From contig PBAS01000022.1 of the NCBI GenBank assembly GCA_002716625.1, forward strand, positions 1 through 56,459: a stretch of DNA of 56,459 bases, in the 5' to 3' direction. Below the pieces are notes generated by a model. It did no database searches and had not been told where the DNA came from. It saw only the letters and a program-made list of their open reading frames with translations. This DNA comes from Phycisphaeraceae bacterium. GTDB taxonomy: Bacteria > Planctomycetota > Phycisphaerae > Phycisphaerales > Phycisphaeraceae. Below, piece by piece: positions 47,472 through 54,616 of this stretch; the stretch's first letter is position 1, and each line of letters begins with the position of its first letter. The position numbers were made by a program, and so were the translations under genes.

Positions 47472-48551
47472 ATGGAAATGTCTGTGGCAAAGTCTTTAGT
47501 TTCCAATATTAGTATTCTAGTTGTCGGCCTCGTACTTGCTGTGACTGGCACGGCAACAGCAGACGTTAGAACATTCCAACAAGGCGCCGACGGTTACAAC
47601 CGAGCACAAGACACCTCGATTCGATGGTCCCTAACGACCAATTTTGGTGACACACCAACCATTGAACATGAACACGGAGGCGATCAAGGTTCGTATGAGA
47701 TGTGGTCGACCGGCGGAGGTGGATCGACCATCCTAGAAGCCGGAAATTTTTTCCAAAGAGTGCTAGGAACCGTTAGTGCAGGACTATTCAGTTTGGAAGC
47801 AGGCCCCTCCTATCGCTACTCACGAACGATTATGCGTTTTCGTGATGTCTTCGGTACTGGGGCAAACCAAGTACCCGCTAATGCACCAATTACCAGGGCG
47901 ACCCTCCAGTTGCACAATACCTATGACCTGGGCTCTGCCAAGTCTGCAGGCGGTGCAGTTCACCCCGATATCCTTCCTGGTGAAGGGGGCATCATGCTGG
48001 ATAACCCCACGGCAGCCCCAAAGCTTAATGCCGGAAATATGGGCATCTACCCTATGCTGGTCCCGGTGGTCTTTGGTAATGATGACGGTACTGCCACCAA
48101 GGGCCGGGTCACGGCGAAGGAAAAGCGACGGGACAAGGAACCCTGGTCACAAGTCTGTATCGATGCAAGAAATTTCGCCCCCAATGACCCATTCGTCAAT
48201 GCATTTACATGCGGCCCAGCCGACGGCGTGGAATATGACTCGCAACATCCGGGCGCGATCGAAGTCATACAAAATGCTGATCCTGGCACAAAAACGTTCG
48301 ATGTAACCGGGCTCGTCAATGAGATCGCTGAAAATGGTGTATTCATTACCGCGCTGAACCCAGAAGGGGAACTTGCCACGCTGGACATCAACTACGGTCA
48401 GGCCTACCACTCCAGTGAATACGGTGGCGACAATGCATCGCCCGGCGATATTGCAACCCGTCCATTGCTGATCATCGATTTTGTACCTGAGCCAGCCACC
48501 GTTGGGCTGATCGCCATTGGTTCACTCGCCATCCTCTATCGTCGGCGCTAG
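47472..48551 (+). CDS. Secreted PEP-CTERM-anchored protein
   Basis: 359 residues. A signal peptide (ILVVGLVLAVTGTATA, cut near residue 30) is followed by a mature region with a beta-rich pattern (YSRTIMRFRDVFG, TRATLQLHNTYDL, TKTFDVTGLVNEI), similar to the DNRLRE/CBM96-type domains that recur in planctomycete surface proteins. The C-terminus VPEPATVGLIAIGSLAIL plus YRRR is a textbook PEP-CTERM signal, recognised by an exosortase. Start ATG at 47472; a second ATG two codons on is also possible. It follows the sugar-acid genes after 138 bp and may be a surface glycan-binding protein. Confidence 0.85.
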   Translation: MEMSVAKSLVSNISILVVGLVLAVTGTATADVRTFQQGADGYNRAQDTSIRWSLTTNFGDTPTIEHEHGGDQGSYEMWSTGGGGSTILEAGNFFQRVLGTVSAGLFSLEAGPSYRYSRTIMRFRDVFGTGANQVPANAPITRATLQLHNTYDLGSAKSAGGAVHPDILPGEGGIMLDNPTAAPKLNAGNMGIYPMLVPVVFGNDDGTATKGRVTAKEKRRDKEPWSQVCIDARNFAPNDPFVNAFTCGPADGVEYDSQHPGAIEVIQNADPGTKTFDVTGLVNEIAENGVFITALNPEGELATLDINYGQAYHSSEYGGDNASPGDIATRPLLIIDFVPEPATVGLIAIGSLAILYRRR

Positions 48552-48775
48552 CACGCACCGCGTTGGGGCAGGTAATGCTACGCCATCCTGATGCCTTGGC
48601 AGAAATACCTGAAGTAACGCCCCAGAACCAACTGAGGCGCCGCCACGAGTGACGCGCCCGTTGATCTCCATTGATTTGAGCGGCCGAATCGGTTATCTGT
48701 ATTAGATTAATTGTGACCCAGCAAAAGAACACCCATCGGGCTGACCGATAGGTACAGGGTTACTAAACGATCCGT

Positions 48776-48847
48776 GCGGGTGTAGCTCAGTGGTAGAGCG
48801 TCACGTTGCCAACGTGAATGTCGTGGGTTCGAATCCCATCACCCGCT
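48776..48847 (+). tRNA. tRNA-Gly (anticodon GCC)
   Basis: Complete cloverleaf: acceptor GCGGGTG / CACCCGC, D-arm GCTCAGTGGTAGAGC, anticodon stem TCACG / CGTGA around TTGCCAA, T-arm GTGGGTTCGAATCCCAT, discriminator T, CCA not encoded. From the anticodon arm onward (48802) the sequence is repeated at 53079, so this tRNA is the attachment site of the element to its right and its 3' part was supplied by that element. Confidence 0.95.
48802..48847. repeat. Left attachment site (attL core)
   Basis: 46 bp covering the anticodon arm, T-arm and acceptor 3' strand of tRNA-Gly, repeated at 53079-53124 with a single C/T difference (CACCCGC here, CATCCGC there). The repeat starts one base inside the recombinase stop codon. 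Confidence 0.85.
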
Positions 48848-48975
48848 TTTTGTCATCTCTTGTCAATCGTTCACTACTCTTGCCAAGCACATCGTTTACA
48901 GATTGAGACGGAGCGCTGGTGTCTGCGCTCGTTTTGTCAACGGTTGCCTCTTGTGTGCTCTGATTACCGGTAGTT

Positions 48976-48996
48976 GGTACAAGCACTGGTACAAGC
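48976..48996. repeat. Left pair of integrase arm-type repeats
   Basis: GGTACAAGC occurs twice (48976-48984 and 48988-48996) separated by ACT, inside the tail-coding part of the recombinase and 129 bp to the right of the attL core. A near-identical pair lies on the other side of the element. The position fits an arm-binding site, as known for lambda-type integrases; function is inferred. Confidence 0.6.
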
Positions 48997-49496
48997 GTTC
49001 GCGCGTCGGTACCGGTCGCCGTTGCCGGTGTGGAGCGCGAAGTGTCATCAAGCGGTAGCGACGGCAACACGTCCAGTGCGCCAGCCACGTCGAGCAAGCG
49101 TGGGGCGGTGTAAACGTTCATGGTCAAGTCGAGTTTGCTGTGCCGCATCGCAGCTTGCGCGGTGCGTGGCGCAACGCCGCCCTTACTCAGGTGGGTACCA
49201 AACGTGTGCCGCATGGCGTGAACGCCTACGGTGTGGCCCCGATCATCTCGCTTCGGAATACCCGCGGCCGCAAGGTCACGGTTGAGAATTCCACCATCGC
49301 CAGCGCCGCCCAGGTTCTCCCAGGTATTGTTTGGCCGCGCCGCGCGCACGTCGACCGTATGCGCCAGACCGCTGCTGCCATCGGCAGCCTTCATCCCGAT
49401 CCTCATGGTTGCACCGTCGCTGCCGTTATTGGGGGTCATGAGCTGAACCGTCGCCACCCGCGCGACCGGCGCCATCTTCGCACCGCGACTGAATGC

Positions 49497-52400
49497 TCAG
49501 CCTGACTTCAGCACCATGCGATGGAGGGCCGCAACCGCGGATCGAAGGTCTTCTGCGTTCTGGCCCACCACGAAAACCGCACCTTGGGCCGGGGAAAACA
49601 GGACCATCGGACGGCCAGGGATGGGCACGGTGTCACTGATCACCGGAAGGTTGCGGTCAAGCGAGATCAACTCAGCCATCGCGGGCAAGGAGCGCGGCGT
49701 TCCGACATAGACCCGCCCCTGCCCCTCGTCGGCCGTCGGCCCGTTCCCATCAACTGATTTGGCCAGTAAGGCGAGCTGCGGCGCCAATTCCATCTGAAGG
49801 TCGGCGGCGACCATCAGCTGCCCGTGGTCCGCCGGCGAGTTAAATGCCTCGCGCCCGTGCCGGGCCACGAAGACCTCACCGAACTGATCACCGGCAATGA
49901 ATCGCAAATACTGTGGCTCATCCCGCTTCAACGCCACCTCAACCTCGTGATGCCGCAATTCGACGACCTGCTCATTGCCATCCATATCGACGGCCAGTGC
50001 CAGCCCCACATCCCGAGGTGTTCTCACCGTCACCGGCACCTGGTCGGCGCGCCCACCCGCGCGGACACCGATCCAAAGGGTGACGATGGTTTCGCCCGGT
50101 CGAGCGAAGGCATAATTTTCAACCAGCGCCTCACGCTCGTCATAGGTCATCTGCACATCGGTCCGGCGAACCTCGTGCGTCAACAGGCGCGCGATCGTGT
50201 TGTGCGAATAGGCCATGGGCCGGCCCATGGTGATCGCGCGATCATTCCAACGGGCCACGAAGTGACCCTTCGAATGGACGTACAGCTCCCCCGCCTGATC
50301 GTCGCGCAACATCCAATCGCCCATGGACGGGGTGGTTCGGAAGAACCCGACCCCGTGAAGTTTGGCTCCCAGCTTCAAGTGCTCACCCAGGATGACCGGG
50401 GCGTAGCGCAAGGTCCAATCCTGGGCGACGCGCTCACCGGAATATCCCGGGGCGAGAAGTCCCTGACGATGCAGCGACTGTGTCTTGGGCGGAAAGGTGG
50501 GCCATCCCGCTTCCGTCATCAGCATGCCCTTGTCCTGCAGGGCGTCGCCTTGCTCTGTGATCCACGCGCGCATGGTCTGCTCGAGGCTGGCGGGGTCAGG
50601 GTACAAGTGAGTCGCCAGCGCGTCTTGGTGCGGCACCCCGGTGCGCCGTTCGATCTCCCACGCTTGGACCTGCCAGCGATCAATCACGTGGCTGCCGCCC
50701 ATCACCACCCGCGCCTCGGGGTCACCGCGCTGAACGCCTTCGTAACAGGCGGCGAGCACCTTGGCGTAGGGGCCAATGGGGTGTTCGTTGGGCTCGTTGC
50801 CGATCTCCCACCAGTCGACCAACCCCCGATAGGCCGAAGCCAACGATGCCATGATGTCGACGATCTGGCCGCGCGCCGCCGGTTTCATCCCGTCCACGTT
50901 GTACCGACCCTTTGCCGCCCAAAGATCGCCGCGGTGCCGCATGCTGAGCGTCGCCACGGTGGTCATGCCCAGGGTCTTGGCGAGTTTGAGCACCCGGCGC
51001 TGCGGCGTCGGCCGGGTCGCATCCGCGGCGGTGATGGGGCCGAACGGAAGCCGCTCGCGCAGCAAGGCCACACCGAAATCGCGCAACATCGGCAGCAGTT
51101 GCTCATGGTGTGGCCACCTGGATCCCTTGTCGCCGAGGTAGCCGTGAAAACCCCAGAGCCCGCGCGGTTCCCTAAGACGCTTGGCCACGACATTGATTCC
51201 CGTCTGGTAGGTCTGCACCGTTTGACCGGCGCCATCCCGCAGTTCCACGTGGTAAACGTACGACCCGGTACGGGGTGGCGCGACCAACTGGCGCACCACG
51301 GACGGGGCCGGACCGATGGGGGCCTCAAAACGGTCCTGCACCGTCGTCTGCCAGTCGGTCAGGGTCACATGGATCCGTTCCACCTGCTCGCCGCCAAACA
51401 GCTCAATGGTGTAGGGCATCAACGGCGCCAGAACGATATCGCTGAACTTGATGGGCGCGGGCCTCGGATCAGAGCGCAGATGAGGCCAGTCCGCATGAAT
51501 GACGTGCATCGCGGCAAACGGATCAGATCCGCCATCCCACCACCAGAACCGTGGATCGGGGGCCCGGCGCGGACGGGGCGCGGCCATCTTCTCGAAACGA
51601 ATATGGTCAATAATGATGCTGCCCGAATCTTTTTCGTCCGGGCTGTGGAGGCCGAACGAAACGGATTGCACGTCCGCCCACTTGGGGGCATTGCCGTTGG
51701 GGGCGGCGTGGGCCCGGAACTCAGCCGGGAACAAGAGCAGTTCGCGCATCTCAAAGTTGCGAATGGCCAGTTCCTTGGTGAACCGCCCCCCTGACGGTGT
51801 CTCGAGAACGACGCGCAACGTCGCCGACGTGTTCACGCCGGGGCCGCGCAAGTAAAGCCCCAGCGCGTGGCGATCGGACAAATGCATTGGGCCCAGGTAT
51901 CGATGGACGCGGCCATCGGTCAGCCCGTCGAAATGCAAGCGCAAGGCGCCCGTTCCCTCAGCCCGAGGCGTCGCCACCGTGTGGGCCGTCAAATCCACCA
52001 CACGCCAGCCGTCCAATCTGTCGCACCGGTCTACGACCACGACGTCAGGAGCGGACGGGCGGTCCGGTTTCCTGCGGCGTTCGTAGCGGAGGTCATCGAC
52101 GTACAGGGTTGGCTTGCCGCAGCCTTCCATCAGCCCGAAGCTGAGGTCCTTGATCTTTGAGAAATCCACTTCCGCCCCACCGGACCGCACCCCAATCGTG
52201 AAATCATCGCGCGTGAGGCGCACACGCTGCCAACCGTCGAAGTCGAGCTGAATCTTGGCATCGATGCTGAACGACCCGTCGCTCGCGTCAGCGTTGATCC
52301 GAAACGACCAAACCGTGTCATCGGCCCGATCGGCGCGCAGCCAAAAGGTGATCGCGTCGCTCCGGTTCCAGGCGCACGGGGCCTCGAAGCGCAACCAGGA

Positions 52401-52622
52401 GATCCGACAGGATTCGAAACCAAGCCGCAGACAACCCTCACCCAGCTTGGGGTCATAGGGCCCAGCCGTGATGACCACCCGCCCATGGGGTTCTCCCGCC
52501 GCCGACCAACGCTCGGCCGTTTCACAGGGGTCGAGCAAGATCGTTTCGGCCGCGAACCCCGATGGGGACAGAAGCAGAAGGATGACTAAGACCGAGAAGC
52601 GGCAGAAGCGTTCGCCTTGCAT
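49497..52622 (-). CDS. Secreted multidomain glycoside hydrolase (clan GH-A-like)
   Basis: From the ATG at 52622, with GAGG eight bases upstream, it has 1,041 residues. A signal peptide (FSVLVILLLLSPSGFA) leads to two successive beta-sandwich modules of about 160 residues (LLDPCETAERWSAAGE and VVVDRCDRLDGWRVVDL open them; TLYVDDLRYE and IIIDHIRFEK close them), like CIA30/CBM11-type domains. A linker domain comes next, then a TIM barrel: GLWGFHGYLGDKG, LVDWWEIGNEPNEHPIGPY with the acid/base Glu (N-E-P), and GMLMTEAGWPTFPP with the likely nucleophile Glu. The C-terminal part is beta-rich. GH39, GH5 or a related family is likely; the substrate is unknown. It is the only complete cargo gene of the element and ends 21 bp before the recombinase remnant's first ATG. 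Confidence 0.8.
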   Translation of the reverse strand: MQGERFCRFSVLVILLLLSPSGFAAETILLDPCETAERWSAAGEPHGRVVITAGPYDPKLGEGCLRLGFESCRISWLRFEAPCAWNRSDAITFWLRADRADDTVWSFRINADASDGSFSIDAKIQLDFDGWQRVRLTRDDFTIGVRSGGAEVDFSKIKDLSFGLMEGCGKPTLYVDDLRYERRRKPDRPSAPDVVVVDRCDRLDGWRVVDLTAHTVATPRAEGTGALRLHFDGLTDGRVHRYLGPMHLSDRHALGLYLRGPGVNTSATLRVVLETPSGGRFTKELAIRNFEMRELLLFPAEFRAHAAPNGNAPKWADVQSVSFGLHSPDEKDSGSIIIDHIRFEKMAAPRPRRAPDPRFWWWDGGSDPFAAMHVIHADWPHLRSDPRPAPIKFSDIVLAPLMPYTIELFGGEQVERIHVTLTDWQTTVQDRFEAPIGPAPSVVRQLVAPPRTGSYVYHVELRDGAGQTVQTYQTGINVVAKRLREPRGLWGFHGYLGDKGSRWPHHEQLLPMLRDFGVALLRERLPFGPITAADATRPTPQRRVLKLAKTLGMTTVATLSMRHRGDLWAAKGRYNVDGMKPAARGQIVDIMASLASAYRGLVDWWEIGNEPNEHPIGPYAKVLAACYEGVQRGDPEARVVMGGSHVIDRWQVQAWEIERRTGVPHQDALATHLYPDPASLEQTMRAWITEQGDALQDKGMLMTEAGWPTFPPKTQSLHRQGLLAPGYSGERVAQDWTLRYAPVILGEHLKLGAKLHGVGFFRTTPSMGDWMLRDDQAGELYVHSKGHFVARWNDRAITMGRPMAYSHNTIARLLTHEVRRTDVQMTYDEREALVENYAFARPGETIVTLWIGVRAGGRADQVPVTVRTPRDVGLALAVDMDGNEQVVELRHHEVEVALKRDEPQYLRFIAGDQFGEVFVARHGREAFNSPADHGQLMVAADLQMELAPQLALLAKSVDGNGPTADEGQGRVYVGTPRSLPAMAELISLDRNLPVISDTVPIPGRPMVLFSPAQGAVFVVGQNAEDLRSAVAALHRMVLKSG

Positions 52623-53078
52623 GTTGGGTCCCTCGTGGGTATTCGTACAGTATATCTCAGATCTCACTGCTTGCAGTTGGTTGCGGCATGCTGACAAGGC
52701 GGCGGCGCTGGCCGCAGTAACCTGTTGCGTTGTGAAAGTGGGTCAGCGCGTATGCTGACCTATACATCACCCCCGGACGGGACCCACCGCGGAAGTGTGG
52801 GGGTGTCTGAAGCAGCCCGGCCTCCCCCCCGCCTCCGTCTCACCGCCTGCTCCTCCCAGCACGATCAGCGCTTACCCGCGGCCAGCAGGCGGCGCACCAC
52901 TTCGGCCTTCTCGGCATCCGTTAGCGGCAGTCGATCAATCATTGCCAAAGCCTTGGCAAAGTCGCCATCGGCGGCCCTGATTTGCGCCAAATCCAGCTTG
53001 TCGGTACAAGCACTGGCACAAGCGTTTGGTGATGCCTATTTAACCTCTTGATTTGGCGGTGCTTCCACGCTGTGCTCG
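52623..53078. other. Right end of the element: upstream region of the hydrolase plus decayed coding remnants
   Basis: 456 bp without an intact gene. A possible -10 box TATACT lies about 40 bp before the hydrolase start. On the minus strand a fragment ending at 52865 (FAKALAMIDRLPLTDAEKAE, then VVRRLLAAGKR and stop) is protein-like but has no good start. Just upstream, in another frame, TLVPVLVPTSW matches TLVPVLVPTTG in the recombinase tail. Confidence 0.5.
53003..53023. repeat. Right pair of integrase arm-type repeats
   Basis: GGTACAAGC (53003-53011), ACT, GGCACAAGC (53015-53023): the same layout and orientation as the pair at 48976-48996, with one base change, 55 bp to the left of the attR core. 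In the circular form the two pairs would lie on opposite sides of a single core. Confidence 0.6.
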
Positions 53079-53124
53079 CACGTTGCCAACGTGAATGTCG
53101 TGGGTTCGAATCCCATCATCCGCT
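53079..53124. repeat. Right attachment site: 3' fragment of tRNA-Gly (attR core)
   Basis: 46 bp identical to 48802-48847 except one base. No tRNA 5' half precedes it, so this is not a working tRNA. The antisense strand encodes MGFEPTTFTLAT and continues CEHSVEAPPNQEVK to a stop near 53036. Confidence 0.85.
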
Positions 53125-53144
53125 CCATTTTAAACGGAGAACAA

Positions 53145-54044
53145 ATGATTAGTTTAATTTTAATGATGGCATGCTCAACAGAGGTTGGCTTGCTTGGATA
53201 TACAGACAAACAACAAGATACATCCACCGTTGTGGTAGTTGATTCAGCAGAACCATCAATGGAGCCATCTGAGCCCGGAGCAGAGCCAAGCTCTGAGCCT
53301 TCGGGTGAGCGTTTAGGGATATCTGGATACACGCACCTTCATTTAAGACAGGTTGCCTGTCCCATGTGTGTTGGTGAGACTCAAGAGATTAGAATTAATT
53401 TTGCGGCTGAATTTCATCAACCCATCTCCGACAACCACACCGAATGGATACCAGAGGTTGGAGAGTGCACCAACTCCCTGACAGGCATCAACCCCTCGAC
53501 CATCCCAACAGATGTTGGCTCTTCTCTTAGTGTTTCCAACACAAGTCATAATTTCATGGCGAACCAAGTTGGGATTGGCTTGTTTCAAACAGAGAATATT
53601 TATGAAGGTCAGCTACAAAGAGATGCGCCCTATCAAGTTCAAACAGAAGCAGGTTCTTATACTTTCTTTTCCAGCCATGGGTTTGACTTTATTGAGCCAT
53701 ACACTATGTTCTATGTTGACCCATCATACGCTTTTGCTGCGCCAATAAACAGATCAGGGGCAGCATTTAGCTGGGCCCCGACCAGTGTCAATTCTGTATT
53801 TATGGTTCGTATAGCAGCATATTCTGGTGACGGAACTGTGTTCTTTGGCCATGCCACTTGTGTTGGGGAGGACAACGGATTTCTTTTGATTCCCGCAGAA
53901 TATCTCAGCATGTTTCCCGCTGGTTCTTTGGTTGCCATTCATTTGGCGAGACACAAGGTGGAATTAGTGGAGACAGATATTTTTAATTCCTATATCGAAA
54001 CCCATATGGAATGGGAAGTTGTCGGTACAGGTTTTTTACAATAA
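53145..54044 (+). CDS. Lipoprotein of unknown function
   Basis: 299 residues with GGAG seven bases before the ATG. The very short signal MISLILMMAC ends in a lipobox-like L-M-M-A-C. A low-complexity linker (VVVVDSAEPSMEPSEPGAEP, trimmed) rich in Glu, Pro and Ser follows, of a type common in surface lipoproteins of marine Myxococcota-like bacteria. The ~230-residue mature domain has a CPMC motif in HLRQVACPMCVGETQ and resembles nothing I know. A+T-rich codon use differs sharply from everything to the left. Confidence 0.6.
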   Translation: MISLILMMACSTEVGLLGYTDKQQDTSTVVVVDSAEPSMEPSEPGAEPSSEPSGERLGISGYTHLHLRQVACPMCVGETQEIRINFAAEFHQPISDNHTEWIPEVGECTNSLTGINPSTIPTDVGSSLSVSNTSHNFMANQVGIGLFQTENIYEGQLQRDAPYQVQTEAGSYTFFSSHGFDFIEPYTMFYVDPSYAFAAPINRSGAAFSWAPTSVNSVFMVRIAAYSGDGTVFFGHATCVGEDNGFLLIPAEYLSMFPAGSLVAIHLARHKVELVETDIFNSYIETHMEWEVVGTGFLQ

Positions 54045-54048
54045 TAAC

Positions 54049-54076
54049 TTGACAAATAATAATATGTGATTATAAT
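54049..54076 (+). promoter_or_regulatory. Consensus sigma-70 promoter of hsp20
   Basis: TTGACA (54049-54054) and TATAAT (54071-54076), both perfect, with a 16-base spacer. It begins five bases after the lipoprotein stop and lies about 60 bp before the Hsp20 start. A promoter this strong suggests early or high expression by the host polymerase. Confidence 0.85.
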
Positions 54077-54138
54077 AGTATTGTGCCGCCTTATGGGGCA
54101 TATTAACCAAGTCGTACTTGCTAATAAGGAGAATAAAT

Positions 54139-54567
54139 ATGACTGCTTTAACACTAAGAACCCCAACGCTCATGGGAAGAACCGCATTTGAGCAAATCTT
54201 CGATCAAGTCTTTGGAGATCAAAGGAACATGATCAAACAATCAACATCTGGTTATCCGATCACGGACATCTACAAAGATGAAAATGAAAACCAAGTTGTT
54301 GAGATGGCCCTCGCTGGGTTTACCAAGGAGGACATTAAGATTGAGGTCAAAGAAAATAAAATTTCAATTAGCCATCAAGCTGAGGCATGGAACGGACAGG
54401 ACCGGCCCCCAAGAAGAATCGCAAAAAGATCATTTGAGCGATCATTTGTTGATTATTACAACAACTTCGATCTGTCCTCCGCAACCGCAACGTTTGAAAA
54501 TGGCTTACTAAAGATTATAATTCCACCCATTGCGGAGAAAAAATCAATGGTGATTCAGATTCAGTAA
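54139..54567 (+). CDS. Small heat-shock protein Hsp20
   Basis: 142 residues with AAGGAG seven bases before the ATG. The alpha-crystallin domain is clear: YPITDIYKDENENQVVEMAL, then AGFTKEDIKIEVKENKISI, FERSFVDYYNNFDLSSATAT and the A-x-x-x-N-G-L signature ATFENGLLKIIIPP. The C-terminal tail has no clear I-x-I beyond VIQIQ. Hsp20 holds unfolded proteins for refolding. It is common in marine T4-like phages, where it may help capsid assembly or host survival. The MTALTLRTPTL start resembles phage versions. Confidence 0.92.
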   Translation: MTALTLRTPTLMGRTAFEQIFDQVFGDQRNMIKQSTSGYPITDIYKDENENQVVEMALAGFTKEDIKIEVKENKISISHQAEAWNGQDRPPRRIAKRSFERSFVDYYNNFDLSSATATFENGLLKIIIPPIAEKKSMVIQIQ

Positions 54568-54572
54568 GTTTA

Positions 54573-54592
54573 GCCCCGAAAGGGGCTTTTTT
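54573..54592 (+). terminator. Rho-independent terminator after hsp20
   Basis: GCCCC-GAAA-GGGGC followed by TTTTTT: a five-pair G+C stem capped by a stable GNRA tetraloop, six bases after the hsp20 stop. Together with the promoter at 54049 it makes hsp20 a single-gene transcript. Confidence 0.9.
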
Positions 54593-54616
54593 CTTGCCTA
54601 AATTCTATTTATAGAT

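Larger units (their letters stand above)
48801..49475 (-). pseudogene. C-terminal half of a tyrosine recombinase (integrase)
   Basis: 224 codons remain. HAMRHTFGTHLSKGG (H-x-x-R), AAMRHSKLDLTMNVYT (catalytic His and the nucleophile Tyr) mark the catalytic domain. The core-binding domain and the first catalytic Arg are absent, replaced upstream by the glycoside hydrolase gene. After the catalytic domain a ~90-residue tail runs to MGFEPTTFTLAT, which is the antisense of the tRNA T- and anticodon arms. Its TGA stop uses base 48801, the first base outside the repeat. At the right copy of the core the same frame continues as CEHSVEAPPNQEVK before a stop, so the native recombinase was probably 14 residues longer and lost them by integration. 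Confidence 0.8.
48802..53124. mobile_element. Integrative element inserted in tRNA-Gly, carrying a glycoside hydrolase
   Basis: A 4.3-kb segment bounded by 46-bp direct repeats of the tRNA-Gly 3' part (one mismatch). A truncated tyrosine recombinase reads out into the left boundary, paired repeats flank the core on both sides, and base composition differs from the left chromosome. The cargo is one large secreted glycoside hydrolase. Without the recombinase N-terminal half the element should be immobile by itself. Confidence 0.75.

Noticed and set aside
49824..51794. 656-codon open frame on the plus strand
   Set aside because: It is antisense to the glycoside hydrolase, in high-G+C DNA where long spurious frames are expected. 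The product has no recognisable family, while the minus strand has signal peptide, carbohydrate modules and catalytic motifs.
53036..53332. 98-residue minus-strand protein ending in MGFEPTTFTLAT and a short tail
   Set aside because: The start lies in the antisense of the lipoprotein linker and the conserved-looking peptide is antisense tRNA. It is reported as part of the att structure, not as a gene.
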